Shown here one piece after another: positions 10,029 through 18,420 of a DNA stretch of 64,000 nucleotides (positions are counted from its first letter, which is position 1; each line of letters begins with the position of its first letter). The DNA comes from Mucilaginibacter auburnensis (GTDB taxonomy: Bacteria > Bacteroidota > Bacteroidia > Sphingobacteriales > Sphingobacteriaceae): the NCBI RefSeq assembly GCF_002797815.1, contig NZ_PGFJ01000001.1:1674001-1738000 (forward strand), written 5' to 3'. Position numbers and translations under genes: made by a program. The notes below the pieces were generated by a model. It was not told where the DNA came from, did not search any database, and worked only from the letters and a program-made list of their open reading frames with translations.

Positions 10029-11396
10029 CTAATTAGAGTTATCGGCTTGCTCCAAGGGAAGAGATACCATTATCTCTGTACCTGTGTTTATCTCGCTGCG
10101 TATGCCAATGGTGCCATTATGCAAGCGGATAATGTTTAAGGTTAATGGCAAGCCAACACCATGCCCATTGTATTGATGCGTATTTGAGGCCCGGAAAAAG
10201 GGTTCAAATATATGTTGTACTTCTGTTGCAGGTATGCCGATACCCTGATCGGTAACAGAAAAAACTATGCTGTTATTTTGAAGAAACAGTTTAACGTTAA
10301 CTAAGGCATTTTTCGAGTATTTACAGCCGTTGCTGATGATATTACTGGCAGCCAAATGAAGCAGATTAACATTGCCCAATACATGCAAGCTGTCAGCATC
10401 AGCAGGAAGCGCAGAAAAATCGATCTGGATATTACTTTCGGGCATTATTTTTTTCACCGACTCAACAGCTGTTAGCACTAACTCATCCATACGTATCCGT
10501 TGCCAGTTTTGCTTTTTGCCGTCAAAACCCGTTTGCGCAAGCGATAACAAACTGTTCAGCATCTGTATCAGTTTGGTTGTCTCGTCGTGAATTACCGTTA
10601 ATGCTTCATGATGTTTGTCGTTGCTTGTGCTATTGTTAAGCGCCAGCTCCAGTTCGCTGTTAATTACGGTGAGCGGCGTACGTAGCTCGTGCGATGCATT
10701 GCTTACAAAGTTGTTCTGGGTTTCAAAAGCTGTTTCCAGCCGGTTAAGCATGTTATTGAAAGTGTGGGCCAGTTCGCCTATTTCGTCTTTGCCGTCGGGC
10801 TCATCAAGCCGTAAGTGCAGGTTGTCGGATGTTATATTGTTGACGCTATGAATGATCTTACGCACAGGAGCGAAGGTATAGTTGGAAAAAGCCCTCCCAA
10901 CAAAAAACACAATGATCAGCGCGCCAAAAAAGCCTATCAGCAATATTTTCTGAAGCTCGTTTATTTCGTTTAAACCGTATGCGTTGAGGGCAGTGGCTAT
11001 AACAATGTAGCGGTCTGCTCCAATTTCAAATATTTTGCCGGCAAAAAACTTGTTGCCTTTACGGTAGGTAGAGCTTTTTAGGTTGATGATATCTCTAAAA
11101 AATGCTTCAGGCACGCCCGGGTTTTTATAGTTGCCTTGTTTGTCCGCCTTAACAATATATTCCGTTTCACCGTCAAGCCTTTCCAGGTAGCGGTTCCGCA
11201 CTTCAGCATATGCAGTTTTGTTTCCGCCCGGAAGTAAGTTTATTTCAGCGGTAATATTGGTGCGGGCTTCCAACCGCTTAAAAAAGTCGCGGTAATTGAA
11301 CTGGTATTCAAAGTAAAGAATAAAAGCATTAAGGAGCAGCAAGATACCCGTTGACAGGCCAAGGAACAGCAGGGTTATTTTGCTGGTTATTTTCAA
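10029..11396 (-). CDS. Two-component sensor histidine kinase
   Basis: 455-residue membrane kinase. TM1 is at about 8-29, an extracytoplasmic sensor region at 30-149, and TM2 at about 151-168. A HAMP linker (about 168-222) leads to the HisKA domain with phospho-accepting His236 (NASHELRTPLTV), then HATPase_c with the N box (NIISNGCKYSKN), G1 box (DQGIGIPA) and G2 box (GHGVGLPLT). All catalytic boxes are intact. The order and the one-base gap after the response-regulator gene identify its partner. The signal is unknown. Confidence 0.95.
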   Translation of the reverse strand: MKITSKITLLFLGLSTGILLLLNAFILYFEYQFNYRDFFKRLEARTNITAEINLLPGGNKTAYAEVRNRYLERLDGETEYIVKADKQGNYKNPGVPEAFFRDIINLKSSTYRKGNKFFAGKIFEIGADRYIVIATALNAYGLNEINELQKILLIGFFGALIIVFFVGRAFSNYTFAPVRKIIHSVNNITSDNLHLRLDEPDGKDEIGELAHTFNNMLNRLETAFETQNNFVSNASHELRTPLTVINSELELALNNSTSNDKHHEALTVIHDETTKLIQMLNSLLSLAQTGFDGKKQNWQRIRMDELVLTAVESVKKIMPESNIQIDFSALPADADSLHVLGNVNLLHLAASNIISNGCKYSKNALVNVKLFLQNNSIVFSVTDQGIGIPATEVQHIFEPFFRASNTHQYNGHGVGLPLTLNIIRLHNGTIGIRSEINTGTEIMVSLPLEQADNSN

Positions 11397-11397
11397 T

Positions 11398-12084
11398 TTA
11401 CTCTGCCTCCTTCAGCATGTAGCCCATACCAAAAACGGTTTGAATGTAATGCGTAAGATCCTCTTTATCTAATTTTTTACGCAGATAATTGATGTAAACG
11501 TCAACCACGTTGGTGCCCAGGTTAAAGTTTATATCCCAAACTGCTTCCAGTATTTGTATCCGCGATAAAACCTTCCTTGGGTTCTTCATAAAATACTCTA
11601 TCAGCCGGTATTCGGTAGGAGACAGGTTAAGCTGTTTGCCACCGCGCGTTAAAACTTTTGCATCAGTGTCTAACTCCAGGTCGCTCCAGCTAAAAGTGGT
11701 GTTTTCAACTTTGGTGTCGTTGCCGCGCCTTCTTAAAAGCGTTTTAAGACGGGCCGCCAGTTCGGCTATTTTAAAAGGTTTTACCAAATAATCGTCCGCA
11801 CCGCTTTCTAAGCCCACTACAATATTTTCTGTTGAATCAAGTGCGGTAAGCATTAAAATGGGTGTCTTCTGGTCGGCAGTACGTATGCGTTTACATACTT
11901 GTATACCATCCATATTGGGTAGCATTACATCCAGTATAATAAGGTCAAACGGATAGCCTGTAGCCATTTGCAAACCCGTAAGCCCGTCATTAGCCACACT
12001 TATGTTGTTAAAACCATATTCGGCCAAACCCCGCTTTAATACCGATACCAAAGCCGGTTCATCTTCTACTAACAATACTGACAT
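11398..12084 (-). CDS. OmpR/PhoB-family response regulator
   Basis: 228 residues. The receiver domain (1-118) has the acidic pocket Glu7/Asp8, phospho-acceptor Asp52 (LIILDVMLPNMDG), a switch Thr in MLTAL and Lys in LVKPFKIAEL. The C-terminal winged helix (about 130-228) has the family blocks LNLSPTEYRLIEYFMKNP and VVDVYINYLRKKLD. It is the first gene of a two-gene unit with the kinase one base downstream. The 135-base gap upstream must hold the promoter, but no clear box was found. Confidence 0.96.
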   Translation of the reverse strand: MSVLLVEDEPALVSVLKRGLAEYGFNNISVANDGLTGLQMATGYPFDLIILDVMLPNMDGIQVCKRIRTADQKTPILMLTALDSTENIVVGLESGADDYLVKPFKIAELAARLKTLLRRRGNDTKVENTTFSWSDLELDTDAKVLTRGGKQLNLSPTEYRLIEYFMKNPRKVLSRIQILEAVWDINFNLGTNVVDVYINYLRKKLDKEDLTHYIQTVFGMGYMLKEAE

Positions 12085-12219
12085 GCAACTAATAGATAGT
12101 TAGTTTAAACACTTCACCAACATCAAACCTGCAAATGCAAATAAGCAATATTGGCTGCAAAGAGGCTAAAAGTAATAAAATATTGCTGCTTTAAAATTCT
12201 ATGATGGCCACCAATTGAA

Positions 12220-12567
12220 TTAAATCTTTACTACATAAGCTTTTAATTCGGCCATTTTGCCGTCTTTAAAGCGCCAAACATCACAGTAAGCGTAATCTGT
12301 CATGTGGCCTTCTGCATCTTTTAAACTGATATGCCCAATGGCGGTAACAAAGTCGCCTTCAGCTATCATACATTCGGTTGAGAATTTCGGCTCAATATAT
12401 GTTTGCTTCATGTAAGCTCTCACAGCTTCTTTGCCCTCTAAAATTTGATCGCCCATAAAGTTCCACAATGTATCCTCTGTGCAGTATGCCAGATAGCCTT
12501 CATTGTCGCCTGCAGATACCGCTGCATTTGCTTTTTCCAGTATAGATTTATTGTCTGTATGCATCAT
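12220..12567 (-). CDS. NTF2-like / SnoaL-type protein
   Basis: 115-residue cone-shaped NTF2-like fold protein (ILEKANAAVSAGDNEGYLAYC, then DTLWNFMGDQILEGKEAVRAYM, ending in DVWRFKDGKMAELKAYV). Such domains bind small ligands or act as isomerases and hydrolases; no catalytic residues can be assigned. It starts 2 bases after the stop of the treY-malQ fusion, so it is translated from the trehalose operon mRNA. Two adjacent ATGs (12567 and 12564) are possible starts. Confidence 0.82.
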   Translation of the reverse strand: MMHTDNKSILEKANAAVSAGDNEGYLAYCTEDTLWNFMGDQILEGKEAVRAYMKQTYIEPKFSTECMIAEGDFVTAIGHISLKDAEGHMTDYAYCDVWRFKDGKMAELKAYVVKI

Positions 12568-12569
12568 TA

Positions 12570-15500
12570 TTAACGATTAAAATTTTTGGTCAGCTTAAGC
12601 AACCTTGTAGACACCGTTTTGTTTAACTCATCCCCGTTTAACTGCCAGCCCCAGTTGCCGCTTGCTGACGAAGGTACATTCATACGGCTTGCGCCATCCA
12701 GTTCCAAAACATCCTGAACCGGTAAAATTGCCACTTTAGCCACCGAAGCAAAGCACTGGCGGATCAATACATCGCATATGTTTTTCTCGGTAATTTTTTG
12801 ACCGGTGTATTCCCGTATGGCAGTTTTAGCAACAGCGTCAGCATCCTGCATAAACCATCCTTTTAAGGTATTATTGTCGTGCGTTCCGGTGTAAGCGAAA
12901 CTATTTTGGGTGAAATTATGCGGGATATGGTCTGATACCGGTGTTTCGCCACCGAAGGCAAACTGAAGCACACGCATTCCAGGCAGTCCAAATTCATCAC
13001 GAAGTTGATAAACCGGCTCATCAATTTCGCCCAGATCCTCAGCCACAAAGGGCAGATCGCCCAGTTCATTTTTTATCACCTTAAAAAAATCAACGCCGGG
13101 GCCTGGTTGCCACTTTCCGGTTATGGCTGTTGTTTCACCACCGGGAACCTCCCAATAATCAGAGAAAGCCCTGAAATGGTCCAACCGTATCAGGTCAAAA
13201 TACTCCAGATTTTTGCGGATGCGTTGCAGCCACCACTTATATTTTTGCTCTTTTAAAATGTCCCAATGGTAAACAGGCATACCCCATAACTGCCCTTCAG
13301 CAGAAAAGTAATCGGGAGGAACGCCAGCCACGCCCTGAATTCTGCCCTCTTTATCCAGTTTAAAAAGTTCGGGATTTGACCATACATCAACTGAGTCATA
13401 ACTGATGTAAAACGGCATATCACCAAATAAAACTACACCTTTTTTATCAGCGTAATTTTTAAGTGACTGCCATTGTTGACTGAACAGGTATTGCAACCAT
13501 TTCTCCTTTTCAATAGCAGTTGCATTTTGTTTTTTAGTCTTTTCAAGCGCTGAAACTTCCCTGTTACGGATTGGTTTAGGCCACTCGTACCAGGGTTTAT
13601 CTTTATTGTTTTGCTTTGATACTTGGTACAATGCAAAATCATCCAGCCACCAGTCTTCTTTTAATTTAAATGCTTCAAAGTCTTTTTTTTTAGATGGGGC
13701 CGCTTCAATAAATTTTCGCCAGGCCTTGTCAAATAGTGCAGTTTTGATTTCCATAGCGCTGTATAGATCAGCGCGTGATGTAGAAGGCAGGTTGATCCCT
13801 TCAATATCACTTTTACCCAACCAGCCGTCTGTAACCATTAGTTCCGGACTTATTAATAATGTATTACCTGCAATGCTTGAAGTGGCACTGTATGGTGAGT
13901 AACCAGCTCCTTTATCAACCGGATTAACAGGCAGCATTTGCCAGTACTGCTGACCACTATTGTACAGAAAATCTATAAACTGATGAGCCTGCGGCCCTAT
14001 ATCGCCTACACCAAAAGCGGATGGGAGAGAAGTAACATGCAGTAATAAGCCTGCGCCCCGGTCAGTTGGTTTTTCTAACTTGAGCAGTGCTACAGGTAAG
14101 GCGCATAAAAGCTTTGAAACGCTTAAATTCTCTGATGTGTAGCCGTGATCTCCTGTTAATATGTTGGTCCACGTACCGGGAGCAGCGTTAGGCAGTGTTA
14201 CAGCGGTATCGCGCCAGTCTATTGCGCAAGGATCGGTACCGTCTGCGCCAATTGCAGCAAGGTGCAAAGGCACAATAGTAACATACCAGCTTTTACCCAA
14301 TTGCCGGGCAAAGGCCAAAATATTGTCTTTATACCTCCCTGTAGTAGCTAAAGGCAGGTAGTTGCCATCTGTAAATACTTTTGAGCCCTCATTGCGGATA
14401 TTAAGTAGCTGCCTGGTTAAAGTGATTTTTATTTCACCATTATATCGGTTTTGCCATAACTGTTTCCAGTTATTACCGGTATCATCAATTTTTGCCAAAT
14501 ATTGATCACGAAGCTGATAATCAACCTGTCGGCGGTTATCGGGGTCAACCATGCTCAAATCCCATAATTCACAACCTTGATAAATATCAGGTATGCCAGG
14601 GCAGGTAAACTTTAACAAAACCTGCGCAAGGGAGTTGATAATGCCATAATCAGCAACACGCTGATGGAAGTTTTTAAAGCTCTTTGTGAAGCTGCTTTTT
14701 TTATTAAGAAGTTTTGCAATGAAACTTTTAACAGCATCCTCATACGCCTCATTCGGTGTAGCCCAATCTGAGTTCTGCTTGCCTTCCCGAAGCGCTTTGA
14801 TCAGATAGTCCTGCAAACGTTGCGCGAAGTTATCATCACCACTTTGCGGCATGGGGTGCGCACCTAATATGGTTTGATAGATAAAGTATTCATCATTGCC
14901 ATCGGGCGCGTTATTGGTTTTTAGCTTAGCTGATTCTTTTCGCCACTGCTTAACCAGTTTTAGCCACTCCTCAGGCATATCGGTCAATGCGTTCAATCGC
15001 GCTCTTACGTCTTCTCCACGTTTGGTGTCGTGTGTTGAAGTACCGTTTAATGATAATGACCAATAATGCTGCCTTTCCAGCATCAGTTGATGAAACTCTT
15101 CGCTTGACAGTCCGAAAGCTGCTGGTGAATCGCCCACTTCGTTATGACCGATAAACCGGTTGTAATTGTACATCAACGTATCTTCAACGCCCTTAGCCAT
15201 TATAGGGCCGGTAAATTGCATACAGCGTTGGTAAAAGCGCAACGCGCGACCATTATAATCAGCATCACCTTTGTTGGTACGGTCAAGCATGGCAGTTCGT
15301 AATAAGTTGAAGGCGCCGCCTAATTCCGGATGAGCTTGAGCTGCTGATGTTATCAGGTCAGAAATAGCCGAAGATTCATCATCGCTCAAAGGCATGGCAT
15401 TTCCATAATAACGATACACGGGGCAATGGATAAGTAGTTGCGCAATGGCTTCTTTCAACTGTTCATCGCTAACTTTTGGATCGATTGGTAGTTCTAAACT

Positions 15501-16613
15501 TTTATAAAGCTGAAACAAGTTTTCCAGTTCGCCGGCCATGTGCTGTTGTAATATAAAAGCCTTCTTTTCCAGCGTGCTCTGTTCTATGTCTGTTTTAGTG
15601 CCTGTCAGTTTTTGGTAATAGTCGGTAAATGCCTGCTCGTTTTGTGCATTAGTAAAAACGTTATTTACAATGGCTAAGAAATCATAACCTGTATTGCCCT
15701 GTACCGGCCAAATTTTTGGAAAAGGCTCACCGGCTTCCAATATTTTCTCAACGGTGATGTAAGTTTCGGCGCCGGCCAATTCTCTTAATTGTTGCAGATA
15801 ACCCTCAGGGTCATACAATCCATCAATATGGTCAACCCGTAAGCCCTGGAATACTCCCTCATTTAATAATTGCTTTATCAATTGATGGTAGTGATCAAAA
15901 ACTTCTTGGTTTTGTATGTTTAAACAAATCAGCCCATTGACCGTAAAAAACCTGCGGAAATTGATCTGCTTATCGGTTTCCTGCCAGTGGCAAAGCTGGT
16001 AAGCTTGTTTGTCTGACAGTTTTTTAAGTTGCTCAGGATTGTTGTTGATTGCTTCGATTTCTGCGGAAGTGGTTTTTTCTGCCTCATCCACCTGTACCGG
16101 ATATTGTTGGCCGTAATAATCAAACCAAAAGCGACCGTCTTTTTTAATCAGCTGGATCTGTTTCTGTTTAATAGCCTCTTCAAACGGAATACCCAAAAAA
16201 GGCACCATAATGCGTCCACTATAGACATCGCTGTCCCAGCCAATGTCAAAGTAGGAAGCATATTTAGAGTCTTTGCCATTTTCCAGCACGTCCATCAGCC
16301 ACTTGTTGTTGGGATGATAGGCCATGTGGTTAGGCACAATGTCCTGCAGCCAACTGATGCCTGATTGCTTTAACTGTGTGCTGATTTCGCGTAACTCGTC
16401 AAGCGTGCCAATTTCAGGGTTGATGTTCAATGGATCAGTCACATCGTATCCGTGCGTGCTGCCGGGCGTGGCCTCGAATATGGGTGAGGCATATAAAGTT
16501 TTAATGCCCAGTCCTTGTAAGTAAGGAACAATTTCATTTAGCTGTTTGAAGGTAAAATCCTTGTGAAATTGTATGCGGTAGGTAGAAACAGGATCAAACA
16601 TATTATTGCGCAT
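12570..16613 (-). CDS. TreY-MalQ fusion: maltooligosyltrehalose synthase + 4-alpha-glucanotransferase
   Basis: A single uninterrupted 1347-residue frame. Residues 1 to about 848 are a GH13 TreY, which isomerises the reducing-end glucose of maltodextrins into a trehalose unit: start FDPVSTYRIQFHKDF, catalytic Asp261 (GLRVDHIDG), Glu289 (ITVEKILEAGE) and Asp529 (STHDTKRGED). Residues from about 850 are a complete GH77 MalQ: RGAGLLLHVTSLPS, nucleophile Asp1145 (LIRLDHFRAF), acid/base Glu1192 (VAEDLGEID) and Asp1246 (GTHDNNTLKGW). Both active sites look intact. The likely start is Met1 (16613, overlapping treZ by 11 bases) or Met5 (16601, just after the treZ stop). Fusion would pass glucan chains between extension and trehalose capping. 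Confidence 0.95.
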   Translation of the reverse strand: MRNNMFDPVSTYRIQFHKDFTFKQLNEIVPYLQGLGIKTLYASPIFEATPGSTHGYDVTDPLNINPEIGTLDELREISTQLKQSGISWLQDIVPNHMAYHPNNKWLMDVLENGKDSKYASYFDIGWDSDVYSGRIMVPFLGIPFEEAIKQKQIQLIKKDGRFWFDYYGQQYPVQVDEAEKTTSAEIEAINNNPEQLKKLSDKQAYQLCHWQETDKQINFRRFFTVNGLICLNIQNQEVFDHYHQLIKQLLNEGVFQGLRVDHIDGLYDPEGYLQQLRELAGAETYITVEKILEAGEPFPKIWPVQGNTGYDFLAIVNNVFTNAQNEQAFTDYYQKLTGTKTDIEQSTLEKKAFILQQHMAGELENLFQLYKSLELPIDPKVSDEQLKEAIAQLLIHCPVYRYYGNAMPLSDDESSAISDLITSAAQAHPELGGAFNLLRTAMLDRTNKGDADYNGRALRFYQRCMQFTGPIMAKGVEDTLMYNYNRFIGHNEVGDSPAAFGLSSEEFHQLMLERQHYWSLSLNGTSTHDTKRGEDVRARLNALTDMPEEWLKLVKQWRKESAKLKTNNAPDGNDEYFIYQTILGAHPMPQSGDDNFAQRLQDYLIKALREGKQNSDWATPNEAYEDAVKSFIAKLLNKKSSFTKSFKNFHQRVADYGIINSLAQVLLKFTCPGIPDIYQGCELWDLSMVDPDNRRQVDYQLRDQYLAKIDDTGNNWKQLWQNRYNGEIKITLTRQLLNIRNEGSKVFTDGNYLPLATTGRYKDNILAFARQLGKSWYVTIVPLHLAAIGADGTDPCAIDWRDTAVTLPNAAPGTWTNILTGDHGYTSENLSVSKLLCALPVALLKLEKPTDRGAGLLLHVTSLPSAFGVGDIGPQAHQFIDFLYNSGQQYWQMLPVNPVDKGAGYSPYSATSSIAGNTLLISPELMVTDGWLGKSDIEGINLPSTSRADLYSAMEIKTALFDKAWRKFIEAAPSKKKDFEAFKLKEDWWLDDFALYQVSKQNNKDKPWYEWPKPIRNREVSALEKTKKQNATAIEKEKWLQYLFSQQWQSLKNYADKKGVVLFGDMPFYISYDSVDVWSNPELFKLDKEGRIQGVAGVPPDYFSAEGQLWGMPVYHWDILKEQKYKWWLQRIRKNLEYFDLIRLDHFRAFSDYWEVPGGETTAITGKWQPGPGVDFFKVIKNELGDLPFVAEDLGEIDEPVYQLRDEFGLPGMRVLQFAFGGETPVSDHIPHNFTQNSFAYTGTHDNNTLKGWFMQDADAVAKTAIREYTGQKITEKNICDVLIRQCFASVAKVAILPVQDVLELDGASRMNVPSSASGNWGWQLNGDELNKTVSTRLLKLTKNFNR

Positions 16614-18420
16614 AAATGGTTGCCGATTGTGGCTGTAAGGTTATACTGTTGCTGTTAACTACTTGCGGGGCATCTGCCGGGCCACCCCATTGTGTTGATG
16701 CCGAATCAAATATCTTAGTCCAGTTGCCGCTAACGTCAACGCTTTGTCGCTGTTCTGAAAAATTTAGCAGGCAAACTACTTCCTGCTCAGCGGTCCAGCG
16801 TTTTACTATCAAAACATGCTGTTCAGCTTTTAGCGTGGTTTGAAGTGTGTCGCGCGTTGTGGTTTTCAATACCGCATGCGTCTTACGAAGATGGATCAAT
16901 GCTTTGTAATAACTGAACAGCACTTGATGGTGTTGCTCTTTTAACAACTCCCATTGCAATTTTGAACGCTCGAAAGTGTCGATAGCTTGTGGGTCGGGTG
17001 CTTCCCCCTCGCTTTGGAAGTTTTTGAATTCTTCTCTGCGTCCTTTTCTAACGGCTTCAACCAATTCAGGGTCGGTGTGGCTTACAAAGTATTGAAACGG
17101 ATTTGGCTCACCGTATTCTTCACCCATAAACAACAGCGGCAAATACGGACTAACCATTACCGCAGCCACCAAAAGTTTTTGCATTTCAAAACTCAGCAGC
17201 GTACTGGTACGTTCGCCTAACATGCGGTTGCCTATGTGATCATGATTTTGAGAGAATACAACAAACTGTTTTCCATCAAGCCCTGTTGCCTTTACACCAA
17301 AGGTTTTATGTCTTTCTTCAGAATATTGCCCATCGTAAACATAAGCGTCTGCATAAGCCTTAGCCATATCTTCAAGTCCATTGAAGTCGGCATAATAGCC
17401 ATCGCGTTTTTGGCCGGCTGCAACACGCAACGCATGGTGAAATTCGTCCGTCCATTGCGCGTCCATACCAAAGCCACCCTCGGCAGTTGTTTTGATATAG
17501 CGGGTATCATTTAAGTCGCACTCAATAATGAGGTAATGCTCGCGGCCTGTTACCTGTTTTAGCTGCTCCACATACTCTTTCATTTCCTGCAGAATATGCT
17601 TCGGACTAAAGTCTTTGATAGCATGTACCGCATCCATCCTCAGTGCATCAATATGAAAATCCCTGAACCACATCAATACGTTCTCGATAAAGTATTTGCG
17701 CACGCCATCGCACCAGGCATCATCAAAATTGATTGCGCCTCCCCATGGTGTATTGTATTTTTCAGTAAAGTATGGCCCGTATTGCCCAAGATAATTACCT
17801 TCGGGTCCCATGTGGTTGTAAACTACATCCAGTATTACTGCCAAGCCTTTAGCATGGCAGGCATCAACCAACTTTTGCAGGCCATCGGGGCCGCCATAAC
17901 TGTTTTGTACCGCAAATGGAAACACACCGTCGTAACCCCAGTTGCGCTCTCCGGCAAACTGAGCCACCGGCATTATTTCAATGGCGATTACACCCAGTTC
18001 AACCAAGTAGTCCAATTTTTCCTCAATGGCAGTGAAATTACCTTCGGGAGTAAATGTGCCCGTGTGTAGCTCATATATTATGTAGTTGCCCAGGTCTGGG
18101 TTACGCCAGCTTTGGTCCGTCCACTTAAAATTATGTAAAGGCGTTGCTGCCGACTGCCCATGCACGCTGTCCGGTTGAAATAATGATGCAGGGTCAGGCA
18201 GGGGGGCTTTGCCATCAATAGCAAAGCCGTACCGCATTCCGGGTTTAAGTTTGGCGGTGGTTAGCTCCCAATAACCCCTGTCGGCCTTATTCAAGGCAAA
18301 TGTTTTATTATCAAAGCTCACCTCAACTTCTTTAGCAAAAGGTGCCCACAGCTCAATTCTAGCTAAATGATCCTTGTTGAAGTTAACGCCAATGGTGCGC
18401 TTATAAACGTTTATTTCCAT
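16603..18420 (-). CDS. treZ: Malto-oligosyltrehalose trehalohydrolase TreZ
   Basis: 605-residue GH13 enzyme that releases free trehalose from maltooligosyltrehalose. An N-terminal CBM48/E-set domain (about 1-95) precedes the barrel, with catalytic Asp263 (DALRMDAVHA), Glu300 (YLIIECDLND) and Asp394 (SQNHDHIGNR). The WGYDGVFPFAVQNSYGGPDG block is diagnostic of TreZ rather than branching enzyme. It overlaps the upstream debranching-enzyme gene by 20 bases and the downstream treY-malQ start by 11, implying translational coupling in one operon. Confidence 0.95.
   Translation of the reverse strand: MEINVYKRTIGVNFNKDHLARIELWAPFAKEVEVSFDNKTFALNKADRGYWELTTAKLKPGMRYGFAIDGKAPLPDPASLFQPDSVHGQSAATPLHNFKWTDQSWRNPDLGNYIIYELHTGTFTPEGNFTAIEEKLDYLVELGVIAIEIMPVAQFAGERNWGYDGVFPFAVQNSYGGPDGLQKLVDACHAKGLAVILDVVYNHMGPEGNYLGQYGPYFTEKYNTPWGGAINFDDAWCDGVRKYFIENVLMWFRDFHIDALRMDAVHAIKDFSPKHILQEMKEYVEQLKQVTGREHYLIIECDLNDTRYIKTTAEGGFGMDAQWTDEFHHALRVAAGQKRDGYYADFNGLEDMAKAYADAYVYDGQYSEERHKTFGVKATGLDGKQFVVFSQNHDHIGNRMLGERTSTLLSFEMQKLLVAAVMVSPYLPLLFMGEEYGEPNPFQYFVSHTDPELVEAVRKGRREEFKNFQSEGEAPDPQAIDTFERSKLQWELLKEQHHQVLFSYYKALIHLRKTHAVLKTTTRDTLQTTLKAEQHVLIVKRWTAEQEVVCLLNFSEQRQSVDVSGNWTKIFDSASTQWGGPADAPQVVNSNSITLQPQSATIYAQ

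Noticed and set aside
12570..16613. TreY-MalQ junction as an assembly or frameshift artefact
   Set aside because: The frame is open throughout, the linker at about residues 845-855 is natural, and no repeated or low-complexity bases occur at the junction.
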